Part shown: one piece after another, positions 47,359-59,339 of the stretch
Position numbering within the stretch: position 1 is the stretch's first letter
How the letters are laid out: the number at the start of each line of letters is the position of its first letter
From: Guadua angustifolia
Taxonomy: Eukaryota; Streptophyta; Magnoliopsida; Poales; Poaceae
DNA length: 64,000 nucleotides
Direction of reading: 5' to 3'
Assembly: GCA_036346375.1 (NCBI GenBank)
Contig: CM070508.1
Location: 14,378,852-14,442,851 of the forward strand
Notes under the pieces: generated by a model
The model's database searches: none
What the model was told of the DNA's origin: nothing
Seen by the model: only the letters and a program-made list of their open reading frames with translations
Translations under genes and position numbers: made by a program

Positions 47359-48673
47359 TAGGGGTGAAAATGGGTCTGATACTACGGATAGAATCATCCC
47401 GCATCCTACCCTAATTATTTTTTTTTCGGATACTGCACGGATACGGGTAGTGGAAAATCGGTAGGATACGGACACGGATATCGGTATTTACGCACGATAG
47501 AAAACGGATACTGGATATTATACGACGGGTACAATACGGATAACGGTACTTAGCCTGATAGCACGCAAACTACCTAGAATCAAAGCATATATATAAAACT
47601 TACAGCGCTTTATTAAATTTAGTACCCATCCATCATTACCTCAAGTAGAGATATCAATTATGGCACATAATTCAACAATTGAGGAACAATTTCTATACAA
47701 TTGAGGAACAAATGGATGTGTCATGTTAGGAACAATTAGAGCATTAATTGAGGAACAATTTCTATACAATTGAGGAACAAATGTACTGCAGTGCAAGGAG
47801 AATGCAATCCTTGAATGAAGATGCAGAAGAGCTAGAACTCCAGTCTAGGCGCTAAAGTAAGGCCCTGTTTGGGAGAGCTCCAACTCCCAGCTCCAGCTCA
47901 GATCTGAAACTTATAGTCTAAAATAAAGTGAATTAAGTTTATATTTTTAGTCTAAAATGTAAACAAAATGATCTACCCAAACACTCTTAATGTACCCACA
48001 GCTCCAACTCCACGAATTCTCGAGCTAGAATACCGCCCACCAACTCCACAGATTTTGGTGGAGCCGAGTCGCCCCAAACACCTCCTAAACATAAGGAGTT
48101 ATAATGAATATTAAATACCCAACAATGGAAACAAATAGAAAATGCATAAATTATGTTAATCTTTGACTTCAAGTATCGCATCAAAACACAAGAATTAGAA
48201 GGAACTATAGGATACCGCCTTTAGAAAAGTAACTAGTGCGTGACGCTTTCGACAACTACAAAAGTAATCGGGGCTAATAATTGGCTCCAAGGATGCATGT
48301 GCCTACATCCATAGTTCAAAGAATGGGATCGGGGCAAGGGTTTCAGAGACCAGAGGTCCGTGACCAGCGCCGTGTTAGGGAGTAGGGATCGGCCGACCGA
48401 CAAGGGAGTTAGGGTTATCGCCTATTGGCCGGGCTCTTCTTTGACTTTCTATTCGGTAATCTGCACCAAAATGCAAAAAGATCGGCACCGCATTCGCATC
48501 CGCTTTATCTCTGTAGTATCGGATATCGTTATCTTGTATCCTACCCGCATCGCATGCATCCGACGGCACGGCACGGATACTACCCGCTTATTTTCAGACG
48601 GTACTACCCATATGTTTTGATAGTTTTTTCGATACGGATACGGCTCGAATTACCCAATTCGCTTTCACCACTA
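47359..48673. mobile_element. Non-autonomous hAT transposon with a MITE inside
   Basis: Ends are TAGGGGTGAAAATGGGT on the left and TAGTGGTGAAAGCGAATTGGG-like on the right (reverse complement). They are flanked by 8-base repeats GCTGGGGA (47351-47358) and GTTGGGGA (48674-48681), seven of eight identical. Subterminal repeats of the CGGATACGG/CGGTAGGATACGG kind fill 47380-47540 and 48530-48650. No transposase is visible in the 1.3 kb, of which 225 bases are the MITE at 47861-48085. Confidence 0.85.
47861..48085 (-). mobile_element. Tourist-like MITE copy 3, complete, nested in the hAT
   Basis: 225 bases with ends GGCCCTGTTTGGG and GGAGGTGTTTGGG, flanked by TAA (47858-47860 and 48086-48088). The core is the reverse complement of copy 2, so it is inserted in the opposite orientation. 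Confidence 0.9.
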
Positions 48674-48799
48674 GTTGGGGATGTGCCTTTGTCTAAGAAG
48701 ATTGCCGCTGTCACCGCTTCTACTAGTACCATCGTGATCAAATAAAATCTTGGTCAATTATACTCAAATATGCAGCTAACACTACAGAATTCACACTAT

Positions 48800-49410
48800 T
48801 TTTGTCGGCCAAAACCCACAAAAATACGAGAAAAACCGATGAATATTATTTTCGCTTGCCATCGACCTAAAATAGGCCGACGGGTTATGTTGATTTAAAA
48901 TACTGCTGCGCCAGAGCGATCGATTTAAAATAGTGGTCAGATTCGGCCTCGCGGGTTCGGCAATTTATTTTCGCTTACTTGGCCGATAAAAATATCTCGT
49001 ACACGCCGCCAGCCAAGCCACGCCGATTTAATCTCTGCTTTGGCGATAATTTTTTATTTTCGTTTACCAAGGCCGATTTAAAATAATATTTTAAATTTAA
49101 AAAATATGAAAATACTATTTTCGATATTTTAAATTAAAAAATATGAAAATGCTATTTTCGGTATTTTAAATAAAAAATATATGAAAATGTTATTTTCATC
49201 TACTCTACCGATTTAAAATAGTATTTTAAATTTGAAAAAATATGAAAATCTTATTTTCGTGGGCCCACGACGATTTAAAAATAATATTTTAAATTTAAAA
49301 AATATGAAAATGCTATTTTCGGTATTTTAAATTAAAAAATACGAAAATGCTATTTTCGGTATTTTAAATTAAAAAATATGAAAATGCTATTTTCGTATTT
49401 TAAATTAATT
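48800..49410. repeat. Left subterminal array of the 8.7-kb CACTA
   Basis: CGATTTAAAATA-type units recur many times up to 49275. They merge into a tandem array of AAAAATATGAAAATGCTATTTTCGGTATTTTAAATT with a period of about 45-55 bases at 49090-49410. Confidence 0.88.
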
Positions 49411-52400
49411 GAACTATTTGTAATAAAATAGAACCAAATTATGAGGGTGTAAAAAATTGAATTCACCGAGTTAACTTGCCAACATCATATACCAAATGTA
49501 ACCAATTTTGTCGTGAATTGTCGAATCAAAATTGAAAAAAATTAAGGTACCATCCAAAGAAAAGTAATTAACTATTTGAAACTTGATTCTACTTTATAAA
49601 ATCAAAATATGAAGACAAGGCACATTTTAGTGAACTACCGTAAAATATATTAAACTTATCAGAGAAGAGGGATACAATACAATGATAAGCCCAATCACAA
49701 GAGAAACAAATTTAAAATCCTTATACAATACAAAGAAGAACCATTGGTTTCTACAAAGGCATCGCTTTTTCATAACCAAAGAAAGTCAAGGTAAGTTCTA
49801 TGATCGACACTTCAAATTGTACTATAAGACTCTACATCCATGCTCCACTAAGTGAGGATCATGATAGCAGAGAGTTGAGAAAAGGAAGATATGTGGGTGA
49901 TCAAATAAAAAGAATGATGTTCTTACAAGTTCCAATAGAAAATAGAAATTTTAAGTTTCAATCGAGTACAAACTTTGAGTGAATCCATACCAAGAGAATA
50001 GCACCGGTTTTGAATGATCCTAGTGATAGCATCTCGATTCCCTCGCAAGATAAAAGGTATTAAGGTTCTGTCCAATTAAAAATGGAGAGGAAATAACTCA
50101 TATTTATGAAGGTTTCAACCCGTAATTATTTTAGTAATGCATATTAACCGCGAATCGACAAGTAGCAGAAGGAAAAACTCGAATACGTAAAGCAATTCCT
50201 AAGACATTGTTTGCTATCCAATGCTTTTCGCAAAGATACCATAGGCAAAAGAAAAATCCTAGGATTGAAGCAACAACTTGAGATTTGGTAAACCCATCGA
50301 GAGTGCTGAAATAAGAAATTAAGGAACTTAAAACATCACAAAGACTCAAGCTTGTAAGCAAAGCGACTAGCATGATAAAACTCCAATATCATCGAGAGGG
50401 GGATCCTTTTTGTCTTTTTGAATAAGGTAAGACAAATAAGAAGTTAATAACATATCATTACACCCAAGCGCCAAAAGTATTGTAAATCTTCCAAATGTAT
50501 CTAGTTCACAAATAAAAATGAGATATCCCATATCCATATGAAATGTTGTCACTAAATGTACATTTTCATGTCGCTTAAATGTTTAGAAACAATAGGATAC
50601 TCTTTAACTTCACTTGTTGACATTTCTTGTGCAAATTTGAACTTTTTTTGGTTATGGATCAATATCATGTTCTCCTAATATAGTAAAGACAATTTTCCAG
50701 TTCCTCCAAAAGAATTGGTCTACAAAAACATCATGCCGTGAAAAAAATCAAGTCTATTAGTTATGACACACAATAAGTCGATATGAAATTATGAACTCTT
50801 CATCAAGACATTACTGCTCCAATGTATGGTAAATTGGCAATACTAAAGATGCAACCAAATAATGCCCTATGATAGTAGACTAGTGGTAGAAACATAGATG
50901 TATTAATTTGACATGAGCTACAGAATTGAATCAAATAGAGAGAGCATCGAAATGATGGTGGTGGGGATCATACAGTGAATACAGAAATGTACCTGCAAGG
51001 GCCAAGTTAGCAGCCCGCCATGTGTTTTCATTGTTATAACAAAATCAGAAGATTTGCAGGTGTGTTTTTGTTTTCCGGTTATCAATGAAGCCCCGCAAAA
51101 ATGATGATATAGTAGCCTGTACCTCACAGCCTTTGTGTCCTCGCCGAATAAAAACAAGTCAAGACCGTGAATTAGAATTTAGGGCAGCTCAATAAGAGGC
51201 TAGCAAGATTTCATCTACTAGTTTAAAGCAGCAGACTACTATGCTACCCATGATTGCAGTATTTAAGATCAAAGCATTCCAATTCTCAAGCAATCATAAT
51301 ATTATCAAAGCACAATCAAAATGGGAACGAGATAGAATTAGGGGAAGTTCACTCATTACAAGATATTATATAAATGAATCTATTATCTCTCTCAAAATTG
51401 TAAAGAGAACAAAAGGACATCAAGCATTTGCCATAGGAGAAAAAGAATCTGATGCCATAACTATTAGGGATAATTGGATACATGCATGCATCAGGAAATA
51501 AAAACTAGCATGCATTCATGCAACCACATGTACTCATGGTGAAATTCCCATTATTAATTACCTTCTTAATTCTTCAATCAGAAAGACCTACAAGAGGCGG
51601 AAAAACAGATAGACAAGAAAATGTGTGTATACTCCATAGAATAATGGATTATTAATTCCCAATTTGCCTATATATGTAGCTACAAGGTACATGGCATGGT
51701 TTCACAATTCATGAACATATATAGATCAATACCAATATATGTAGCTACAAGGTACATGGCATGGTTTCACAATTCATGAACATATATAGATCAATTTACT
51801 AACCCAACAACACATCACTAGTTTATACTCGGTGTAACTATTTACTTTGTCTGTCTCTCACTCTTGGTGTGGTTCAATGTGTTTCCAAGATACACATGCA
51901 TATACCCAACCTTTTCACCTACTAATAATCTTACCAACTAAACGTATATACTCTACCAATCTCCTCCTCCTCCATTTAATTCTCCCCAATAATCCCCAAT
52001 CTTAATCATGATGTATCTCTTGTCACATGAACAAGAGATCGATCGATAGCTTGGCCCATCAATCTTAATCATGATGTATCTCTTCTGCCCTCGGATGAAC
52101 ACAACATGCATATGCACCACCCAAAAAAAAGAGCATTCCTCTCGCTAGTAATGATAGCTTGGCCCATTTGTTTCAACTTACAGGTCACATGAACAATGTC
52201 ATGTACAGCTCGTATAACACAAACACTAGTCAATTAATAAGTACGACTCATCAAATGGTGAATAAAACCACAACGATATGCCATACTCGATTCGCAGAAG
52301 CCGTGGTCGGCTTTGTCAAATTGCATGGTTAGAGAGTCAGCGTCACCTAGCTCAAAGATAGCCATAGTATATTTGTTTTTTTCCCATCGTCGATGCAGAT

Positions 52401-52960
52401 AATGCATCCACAAGAATAAGATAGAACACCGAGTCCGACATCGCAAAGATAGAAATCCAGATGCAAAATTTAGTCCTTGATCACACAGAGACAACAGATC
52501 GCCGAGGAATCCAAATCCAACACAATATTTATTCGATCAAGGCGGTCGGTTAATGAAAGCTGATCCTAATCAACTATGCCGAAGCCCGAACCATAATTAG
52601 GATGCACAATTGCGCTCCGCCAAGTGAGAGCTCAATCACCCCGTTATTCAGGTAAAGGAATTGAACCAGGTGATGTTAGAATTTAAACAAATCATAATCC
52701 TTCATCCATCAAGGTACAAAAGAAACAGAGATCTCTTCTGATCATCTATCTACAAATGACGACCGGACATTTCACACTAAAAACCTTGGGGAATAAATAG
52801 AGCACATATGATTTTACACATTTAGTTAGCACATAGGACTACTCACCGCCACTCTTTGCTGGTTTATTCCACCATTTGCACTGATCATGATGTAATGGCA
52901 AGTTAAAGCAACAGAGCAACAAATCAAAAAATGGGGGAAAAGCCAGAAAATCAACATTAG
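49411..52960. other. AT-rich CACTA interior, no gene recognised
   Basis: Only short, unassignable frames. Notable is an exact-looking 65-base tandem duplication at about 51670-51795 (ATATATGTAGCTACAAGGTA and following). Partial duplications also lie at 51999-52190 (AATCATGATGTATCTCTT; GATAGCTTGGCCCAT). Confidence 0.5.
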
Positions 52961-53748
52961 TGTCGGGGATTGGGAAATTTCAGCAGCCGACCATTGTATC
53001 CCGGCGGCCTCCGAGCATGCCCATGCTCGGACGTCGTCCCCAAGAAAGATCTTCGTCGTCTGACCTCCGGCCGACCTCGCCCTCCGCCGAGCTCGCCTCG
53101 AGCATGCTCGCCGAGAGTCCGCGACTGCACGACTCTTGGCTCATTGGCGGGACCTCGAAGCCGCCTAAAAGCCGGGCGCAGTCCACGAAGACGACGTGGC
53201 ATTAATTACGCGCGGTTTGAAGGTTCATACCATTAACTGCAGACGCCATCGGTTCAAGGCCATGATCCGCGCCATCAGACCATCGCCACGCTGCGTTCGC
53301 GGGAAGCAAGGGAACAAAGACCACCCACGCCCGAACAAAGGGCACGCCCCTCTCAGAATAAATGTTGTATCGCTGTAACCCCTTATAAATACCTTCTCGC
53401 ACGAAGGGTTCAGGGTTCGACTTCATTCCCTGTTTTCTTCATATATAGAGCTTGTTGCTGGTGGTCCGGAGGATAGTCCTTAAAACCTTCCAGGGCTCCC
53501 CGAGCAAGCACATTGTAATGCATCCTCAAGAAGTTAGTGCCATCACTGGACGTAGGGTTGTTATCTCCCCTACGAGAGGCCCGAACCAGATCAAAAAAGC
53601 CTCCCTGTTCGCTGTGATTGTCCCGACCACCTCGATCCGTAGCTCGGCAAGCCCTCAGACGCTATACCCCTCGCGAAAAAGGGGCCTTAGGTTGATCCCT
53701 CATTCAACAAGTAAGCTCGACGGAGGACCGGTTCCCGAATCGTCGACA
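52961..53748 (+). repeat. 5' LTR of the non-autonomous element
   Basis: Starts TGTCGGGGATTGGG, ends CGTCGACA. It contains the palindrome GAGCATGCCCATGCTC near 53011. Confidence 0.92.
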
Positions 53749-53929
53749 GCTGGCGTCGACCGTGGGGATCGACTGAGTCCTTTCGCGAGGAATCCCTGAG
53801 GATGCCGAATTCTCAAGTCAATCAAGACCTCCGCGTCTTCGGCGACGTGGAGGGCGGCGGCGTGTGCTTCACCGGTGATGGCGTGGCTGGTGTGACTGAT
53901 CCGGAAGGCCACACCGGGTCCATGTTCCG

Positions 53930-54850
53930 CGTCGAGCACGTCCTTCGCTAGGGCGCGAGTCTCTTCCCCCGAGCACGCGTTTCGCTCTGGGGCTGTCGAT
54001 GTTCCACGCCGAGCACGCCCTTCGCCCGCGCGAAGTCTCTTCCCCGAGCACGCTGCTTTCGCCAGGGTCGCCGATGTTCCGCGCCGAAAGCACGCCCTTC
54101 GCCGGGCGCGAAGTTTTTCTCCCCGAGCCGCCTCGAATGCCGCAGAGTTCTTCGCCGCGAGATCCTTCTCCCGAGCCGCGCGCCGGATGCTACAAAGGGT
54201 TCTTCGCCACGAGATCCTTCTCCTCGAGTCGGCATCGCCGGATGCCGCAGAGTTCTTCGCCGCAAGATCCTTCTCCCCGAGCCACACGCCGGATGTCGCA
54301 GAGTTGTTCATCGCGAGATCCTTCTCCCTGCCGCTCGCCGGATGCCGCAGAGTTCTTCGTCCGCGAGATCCTTCTCCCCGAGCAATACCGCCGGATGTTC
54401 TCCCCGAGCCGCCGCCGGATGTCGCAGAGTTCTTCGCCGCGAGATCCTTCTCCTCGAGCCACGCCGGATGTTCTCCCCGAGCCGCCACGCAGATGTCCGC
54501 AGAGTTCTTCGCCGCGAGATCCTTCTCCCGAGCCGCCGGATGCCGCAGAGTTCTTCGCCGCGAGATCCTTCTCCCCGAGCCGCCGCCGGATGTCCGCAGG
54601 GTTCTTCGCCGCGAGATCCTTCTCCCGAACCAACGCCGCCGGATGTCGCAGAGTTCTTCGTCGCGAGATCCTTCTCCTCAACCAACAATACGCCGGATGT
54701 CCGCAGAGTTCTTCGCCGCGAGATCCTTCTCCCGAGCCGCTTTCGGATGTCCGCAGAGTTCTTCGTCGCGAGATCCTTCTCCCCGAGCCGCGCCGGATGC
54801 CGCAGAGTTCTTCGTCGCGAGATTCTTCTTCCCGAGCGAGTGTTGCTCTG
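53930..54850. repeat. GC-rich minisatellite filling the element's interior
   Basis: TTCTTCGCCGCGAGATCCTT recurs about thirteen times from 54148 to 54830 with spacing of roughly 45-75 bases, joined by CTCCCCGAGCCGCCGCCGGATG and CGCAGAG. An earlier, diverged set (CCCCGAGCACGC) covers 53930-54130. Long frames stay open on both strands (plus up to about 290 codons, minus up to about 260), giving serine/arginine/proline-rich or EKDLAAKNSAAS-type repeats. This probably reflects a scarcity of stop codons in the repeat rather than a gene. Confidence 0.88.
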
Positions 54851-54951
54851 GACGCCGCAGAGCTTTGGCCGTGAAGTCCCAATCCTCCTCAGAAGTCCGA
54901 GGCTTAAGGCGGCGTCTTGCCGAGCAACTTCCCTTAAGCCTCGGGGCTAGC

Positions 54952-55719
54952 TGTCGGGATTGGGAAATTCCAGAATGACCATTGTATCTCGCTGCCTCCG
55001 AGCATGCCCATGCTCGGACGCCGCCCCAAGAAAGATCTTCGGTCGCCTGACCTCCGCCAACCCCATCCTCCGCCGAGCTCGCACCGAAAGCATTCCTACG
55101 GAGTCCGTGACTGACGATCTTGGCTCGCTTAAAGGACTCTAAGCCGCCTAAAAGTCGCGCGCATCCACGAAGACGACGTGGCATTAATTACGCTGGCGTT
55201 CAAGGTCTTTGCGCCATTAACTGCAGACGTCATGGGTTCAATTCGCATCTGCATACCATCAGCCCCATCGCCGCCGCGTTCTGCGGAAGCAAGGAACAAA
55301 GACCACCCACGCCCGTAATAAAGGGCGCGCCCTCTCAGAATAAATGTTGTGTCGCTTGTAACCCCTATAAATACCTTCTCGCACAAAGGGTTCGTGGTTC
55401 GACTTCATTCCCTGCTTTTCTCATACATAGAGCTTGTTGTCGTGGTCCGGAGGATAGTCCTAGAACCTCCTGTGGCTCCCCGAGCAAGCACATTGTAATG
55501 CATCCTCAAGAAGTTAGTGCCATCATCGACGAGGGTTGTTATCTCCCCGCGAGAGGTCCAACCAGATCAAAAAGCCTCCTCGTTTCATTGTGATTGTCCC
55601 GACCACCTCGATCCGTAGCTCTCAGCAGCCCTCGACGCTTATACCCTCACGAAAAAGGGCCTTAGGTTGATCCTCATTCAACAAGTAAGCTCAAGGAGAC
55701 CGGTTCCTAATCATCAACA
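54952..55719 (+). repeat. 3' LTR of the non-autonomous element
   Basis: Counterpart of 52961-53748, with many small deletions relative to it. Confidence 0.92.
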
Positions 55720-55724
55720 ATTAG

Positions 55725-56490
55725 TATGATGTAAAATGTTGAACGACAACATTGGGTAACATAAACGGAAATTACCCGATGCTTCCCTAATCCCTTTGGT
55801 CGAGCAAGGTTTCCACATAGTAGCATTTATCTGCTTCTTTCCACAAGTCCATGGGTTCTCGCCCGTCTCTCGCAGAGGTAATTAATACTATAATTACAAA
55901 TGACAATATTTGGTGAACATGCAAAAACACATAGTCAGATTTATGAATGCTTACCGCTAACTCATGGGCCGCCAAAGCGAAAGCAAAGGGTGAGCATGAC
56001 TCGTGAGGTCTCTTCCCTTTCCAAAGACCACCCACCTCTTCCTTCAAACATTTTAACAAAGAAAACCATGCCTCGTAAATTTTGTACTAAATCCAACAAA
56101 GATACATGATTATCTTCTATACAAAAATGAAGCTTTCATGGCATCCCGTAATGACATTATCCTAAAATAATATATCTCATTATCTCAAGATAATTGTATG
56201 CCAAGATTTGAAAAAAGATCTAGCAAATAGTACTAAGGCAAGTTATTGTGGGCTAGTAGCAAGAGATGTCACATTACAAACTTAAAATTGACCAATACAA
56301 CATTAATTTTGGTAACGGCATATCATTAGAGAGCACATTGATTTTGCTATTTTCACGATTCTAGCTCCCTACTCCAATAAAGCCAAGCCAGATTGCTAAA
56401 TGAAAGCAAGAGATGTCACACATGTACCATGGTTAATCTAACCAATTGAATTGTTCATTAATCGACTCATCACGCCCATCGCCCACTATT
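55725..56490. other. CACTA interior right of the LTR element
   Basis: A 90-codon minus-strand frame (55787-56059) is present but resembles no family. The rest is AT-rich and without signal. Confidence 0.4.
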
Positions 56491-56493
56491 AGA

Positions 56494-57065
56494 CTAGTCA
56501 CGGCAATTTAATCGGATGCAATCAACTAGTAAGAGAAGCAACGGCATTACCAGAGTCGAAGTGACGAAGTTGGCGGCGTGACCTTTGCGGGCGGTGGTGG
56601 CGACGAGGCGAAGTGCGGAGCGCGGCGGATCCTCGGAGGCGGAGAACATCCACCGCCTCATGACGAAGAAGAAGGTCACACAGGCGCCCCATCCCAAAGA
56701 GCTCAGGCGACGCCACCTCGCACCGCCGCTCACCCAGAAGACGGAGGAGCTCGAGAAGTCATTGCCGCCGCCGCCACCGATAGTGGCAATGGCATCGCGG
56801 GCCTTGGGCATGGGCGCCGGATTTGGATCTCGAGAGCAGTGGTTTGGTGGAGATCGAGCCGCGATCGCGGGAGGAGCAAGAGGTGGTGCGCGACGGCCCG
56901 CGACGTGGCGGTGGGGCTCCGGATGGCGGCGCGGGCGTGGCGCGGGATGGGTGGTAGCGGTGCTGTGGCGGGATTCGCGAGGAGGCGCGGGCGCTGGGAC
57001 GGGCGACGGCAAGGGGGACGGTGGCGCGCTGGGACGCACCAAGCAAGCGTGGTGTAGGGTTTGAT
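56494..57065 (-). other. GC-rich first-exon-like segment near the CACTA right end
   Basis: The minus strand carries an AAACCCTACACC box near 57055, then a proline/alanine/arginine-rich frame from 57042 to 56494 (182 codons: RPRRHPEPHRHVAGRRAPPL early, FVMRRWMFSASEDPPRS later). No known domain is seen. Composition is far more GC-rich than the surrounding element. It is either the 5' end of an element gene or a captured host exon. Confidence 0.45.
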
Positions 57066-57109
57066 CGACGGTTCGCGCTGGCCTTGCGGGCCTTTTATGC
57101 GGGCTGTGG

Positions 57110-57442
57110 AACGGCGCTTGCCGGTTCAGACCGATTTAAAATAGAGAGCCACGCCACGCAGTTTTATTTTCGCTTGTTTAGACCGACGTAAAATAGCTGG
57201 TAGACAAACATGCAGTTCTATTTTTGTCGCCTAGACCGACAAAAAATAGGCAAAAAATTTTGAAATTTCTTCGCGCGATAAATCAACTATTTTCGCGGCC
57301 TTTTATCACATACCGATTTAAAATAACGTGAATCTTCGCTTGCCTCGTGGGCCGATTTAAAATATTAAATTATTTACGCCGGTCTAATTTTCACGATTTA
57401 AAAAAATATGGACCGATTTAAAATATCTGCTGCTTCGTAGTG
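57110..57442. repeat. Right subterminal array of the 8.7-kb CACTA
   Basis: CCGATTTAAAATA units near 57131, 57307, 57351 and 57412, with variants CCGACGTAAAATAG and CCGACAAAAAATAG, mirror the left-end array. Confidence 0.85.
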
Positions 57443-57445
57443 TAA

Positions 57446-57568
57446 GTCAGTGGTGTGACTGACATGCATGCTTGCAGGTTAGGTCAAGAATGATGGGTGT
57501 CTTGGCCTACACGAGTACTCTTCATTGTTCTGTGAGGACACTAAAGAATGATGTATGGTCCACTCTTA
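57446..57568. other. Short host spacer with a splice-acceptor-like motif
   Basis: TGCTTGCAGGTTAGG near 57470 resembles a 3' splice site and is followed by a short open stretch. No protein is recognised. Confidence 0.25.
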
Positions 57569-57569
57569 A

Positions 57570-57943
57570 GAGCAACTCCAACCCAAACTCTTATATTTTC
57601 TCCCTGAATCACTCATTTAGGGGTGGTGTAAAAATTAAGGGCACCCTATATCAAATTTATCTCCAACCCACACTCCCTATTACTCACCCCTATTATTTAT
57701 CTAAACATTATTATTACTTTGCACCCATGATCATTTACTAAAAATAGAAATAACAAATAAAAAAAATGTTGAAGAAAATAGTAGGGGGAAAGAGAAAGCC
57801 CCTAAATATAAGGGTGAGAAGGGGTCTCCCTAGAATAGGGGTTCCTTATAAGGGTTGGGTTGGAGCTCATATTTTTCCAATTCTCCTTATAATTTAGGAT
57901 AGGGGGAGGTTTAGGGATGGGTTGGGTTTTCTAACACTGCTCA
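57570..57943. mobile_element. MITE-like element with GAGCAACTCCAACCC end
   Basis: The left end GAGCAACTCCAACCC has reverse-complement partners at about 57855-57873 (GGGTTGGGTTGGAGCTC) and a looser one at 57925-57943 (GGGTTGGGTTTTCTAACACTGCTC). The interior is rich in short inverted segments (CACCCCTATT / AATAGGGG). Ends of the type GAGCA...CTCCAAC are common in grass MITEs. I could not find a convincing target duplication, so borders are approximate. Confidence 0.6.
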
Positions 57944-58679
57944 TGATTTTTGAGTCACAGCTACATGAGCAAAAAATACATATCATGATCTTTTAAAAGC
58001 ATTTGGACAATACTTGCGAATAACATTGTTCAGATTTTATACTGACATTTATTGATGGAATATAATGTATCAGTATAATTCATTGCCCACTTGTGCAGCC
58101 TCTCTTGGATTTCAATGTGTGCATCCATGCTCCCCGCAGGCTAATTTGCTGCATGGATGCTGATCGTTCTTTGTACAGCAAAGAGGCTCCTTAATTTCTT
58201 GTGGTCACTACCAAAAAGTCGCTCTGTACTATTGAGTATTGATTATTTCTTGAATTGTTAGTTTGAAGATCTGTGCCCCAGCTATTTGCTACCTCGAGAG
58301 GTATGTTTGTTGTATCATCTTGCTTACTATGATGTTCGTTGCTTCTCTGTGCCAATCCTATACCGTTGTGCTTCTACTCTATGTTTGTTTGCTCTACCAT
58401 CTTGCTTACCATGATGTCGATTGCTCTTTGCCAACCTTCTCTTGGTTCTACTCTAGGTTTGTATCTCAAATTATGTTTTTGACAATATTTAGCTTTTAGG
58501 TTTAGATAGTACAAAATGAAAAGTTAAGATATTACAATGTCAAACACTCAAATTTGTAATTAAAAAAATGCATTCCAAATTGCCTGCTAAAGAAAGAAGT
58601 TCTCTAGTTTCTTTAATCGTAATCAATAATACAGTCTCCATATTTTAATCTAAATTCACAGATCTTTACATATACCACA
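57944..58679. other. Intergenic DNA with a short internal duplication
   Basis: A unit of about 80 bases (CATCTTGCTTAC, ATGATGT, TTGC, CTCT) is repeated at 58310-58380 and 58395-58460. No gene is recognised. Confidence 0.45.
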
Positions 58680-58689
58680 CACTACTACC

Positions 58690-59110
58690 TAACATGTGAT
58701 TATCGCCGTCCACATCGGCATCATCACGGATGTGGACCCGCACAACCTAAGTGGCGTTGATAGTCGAGATCATCACCGCACGGATGTAAACCTAAGAAGC
58801 GATAATATCTATCATCGCCGGATGTAAACCGGCAAAGGATAATATTCTATCATCGCCGGTTTATACTTAAGAACCGGCAAGGATATTAACTATCACCGCC
58901 GGCTCACAATTTCCATCCGCAAGGATATTATATTATCACCGCTTGCTATTATTTAGAACCCAGAAGGATAGTAACTATCAACGCCACATTTTCAATAATA
59001 TCCCAAGGATAAGTAACTATCGCGCTCAATTGTTATCAATATCCCAAGATCGATAACTACTATCAACGCCTTTTTTCTTGTTAACCGCAAAGGATAACTC
59101 GTGTCCTATT
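58690..59110. repeat. Subterminal repeats of the second CACTA
   Basis: Units built on AAGGATAATA, CTATCATCGCCGG and AACCGGCAAGGATATTAACT recur about eight times with decay toward the interior. Confidence 0.82.
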
Positions 59111-59339
59111 TTGGTATCCAAATCGGCAAAGGATTGGTTTTTAAACCTTTTACATATATATTTTTGTAGTATATGTTGTAGCATGTATATACATTGTACA
59201 AAGATATGTATTCTCAGACAGATATGCCAGCACAATAGTATCAAGCATCACTAAAGTGTAATTGAAATACATTGAAGCATCATAATATTTAATTATTACA
59301 TTGTTCATTCACTTTTGAAGCAATAAATTGTTCATTCGA

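Larger units (their letters stand above)
52961..55719 (+). mobile_element. Complete non-autonomous LTR retrotransposon
   Basis: LTRs at 52961-53748 and 54952-55719 (788 and 768 bases) both begin TGTCGGG and end in ACA. The perfect 5-base duplication ATTAG flanks the whole (52956-52960 and 55720-55724). A primer-binding-site-like TGGCGTCGACCGTGGGGA lies two bases after the left LTR, and a purine-rich CCTCGGGGCTAGC lies just before the right one. TTATAAATAC and CTATAAATAC promoter boxes lie near 53384 and 55365. The 1.2-kb interior holds no gag or pol, only a GC-rich tandem repeat. It depends on another element for replication. Confidence 0.94.
48780..57442. mobile_element. Non-autonomous CACTA transposon, about 8.7 kb
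   Basis: The left terminus CACTACAGAATTC at 48780 and the right terminus, reverse complement CACTACGAAGCAG, ending at 57442, are flanked by TAA on both sides (48777-48779 and 57443-57445). Both ends carry arrays of a CCGATTTAAAATA motif. No TNP2 domain is recognised inside. The interior holds a complete LTR element (52961-55719) and GC-rich exon-like DNA near the right end. Confidence 0.85.

Noticed and set aside
53700..54882. Long minus-strand and plus-strand open frames of 230-290 codons with repetitive peptides
   Set aside because: They lie wholly in the GC-rich minisatellite of a non-autonomous LTR element. The repeat lacks stop codons in several frames at once and unit lengths vary, so frames are not kept between units.
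57443..57520. Host exon behind a splice-acceptor-like TTGCAGG
   Set aside because: The following open stretch is short and matches no family; retained only as a low-confidence spacer note.
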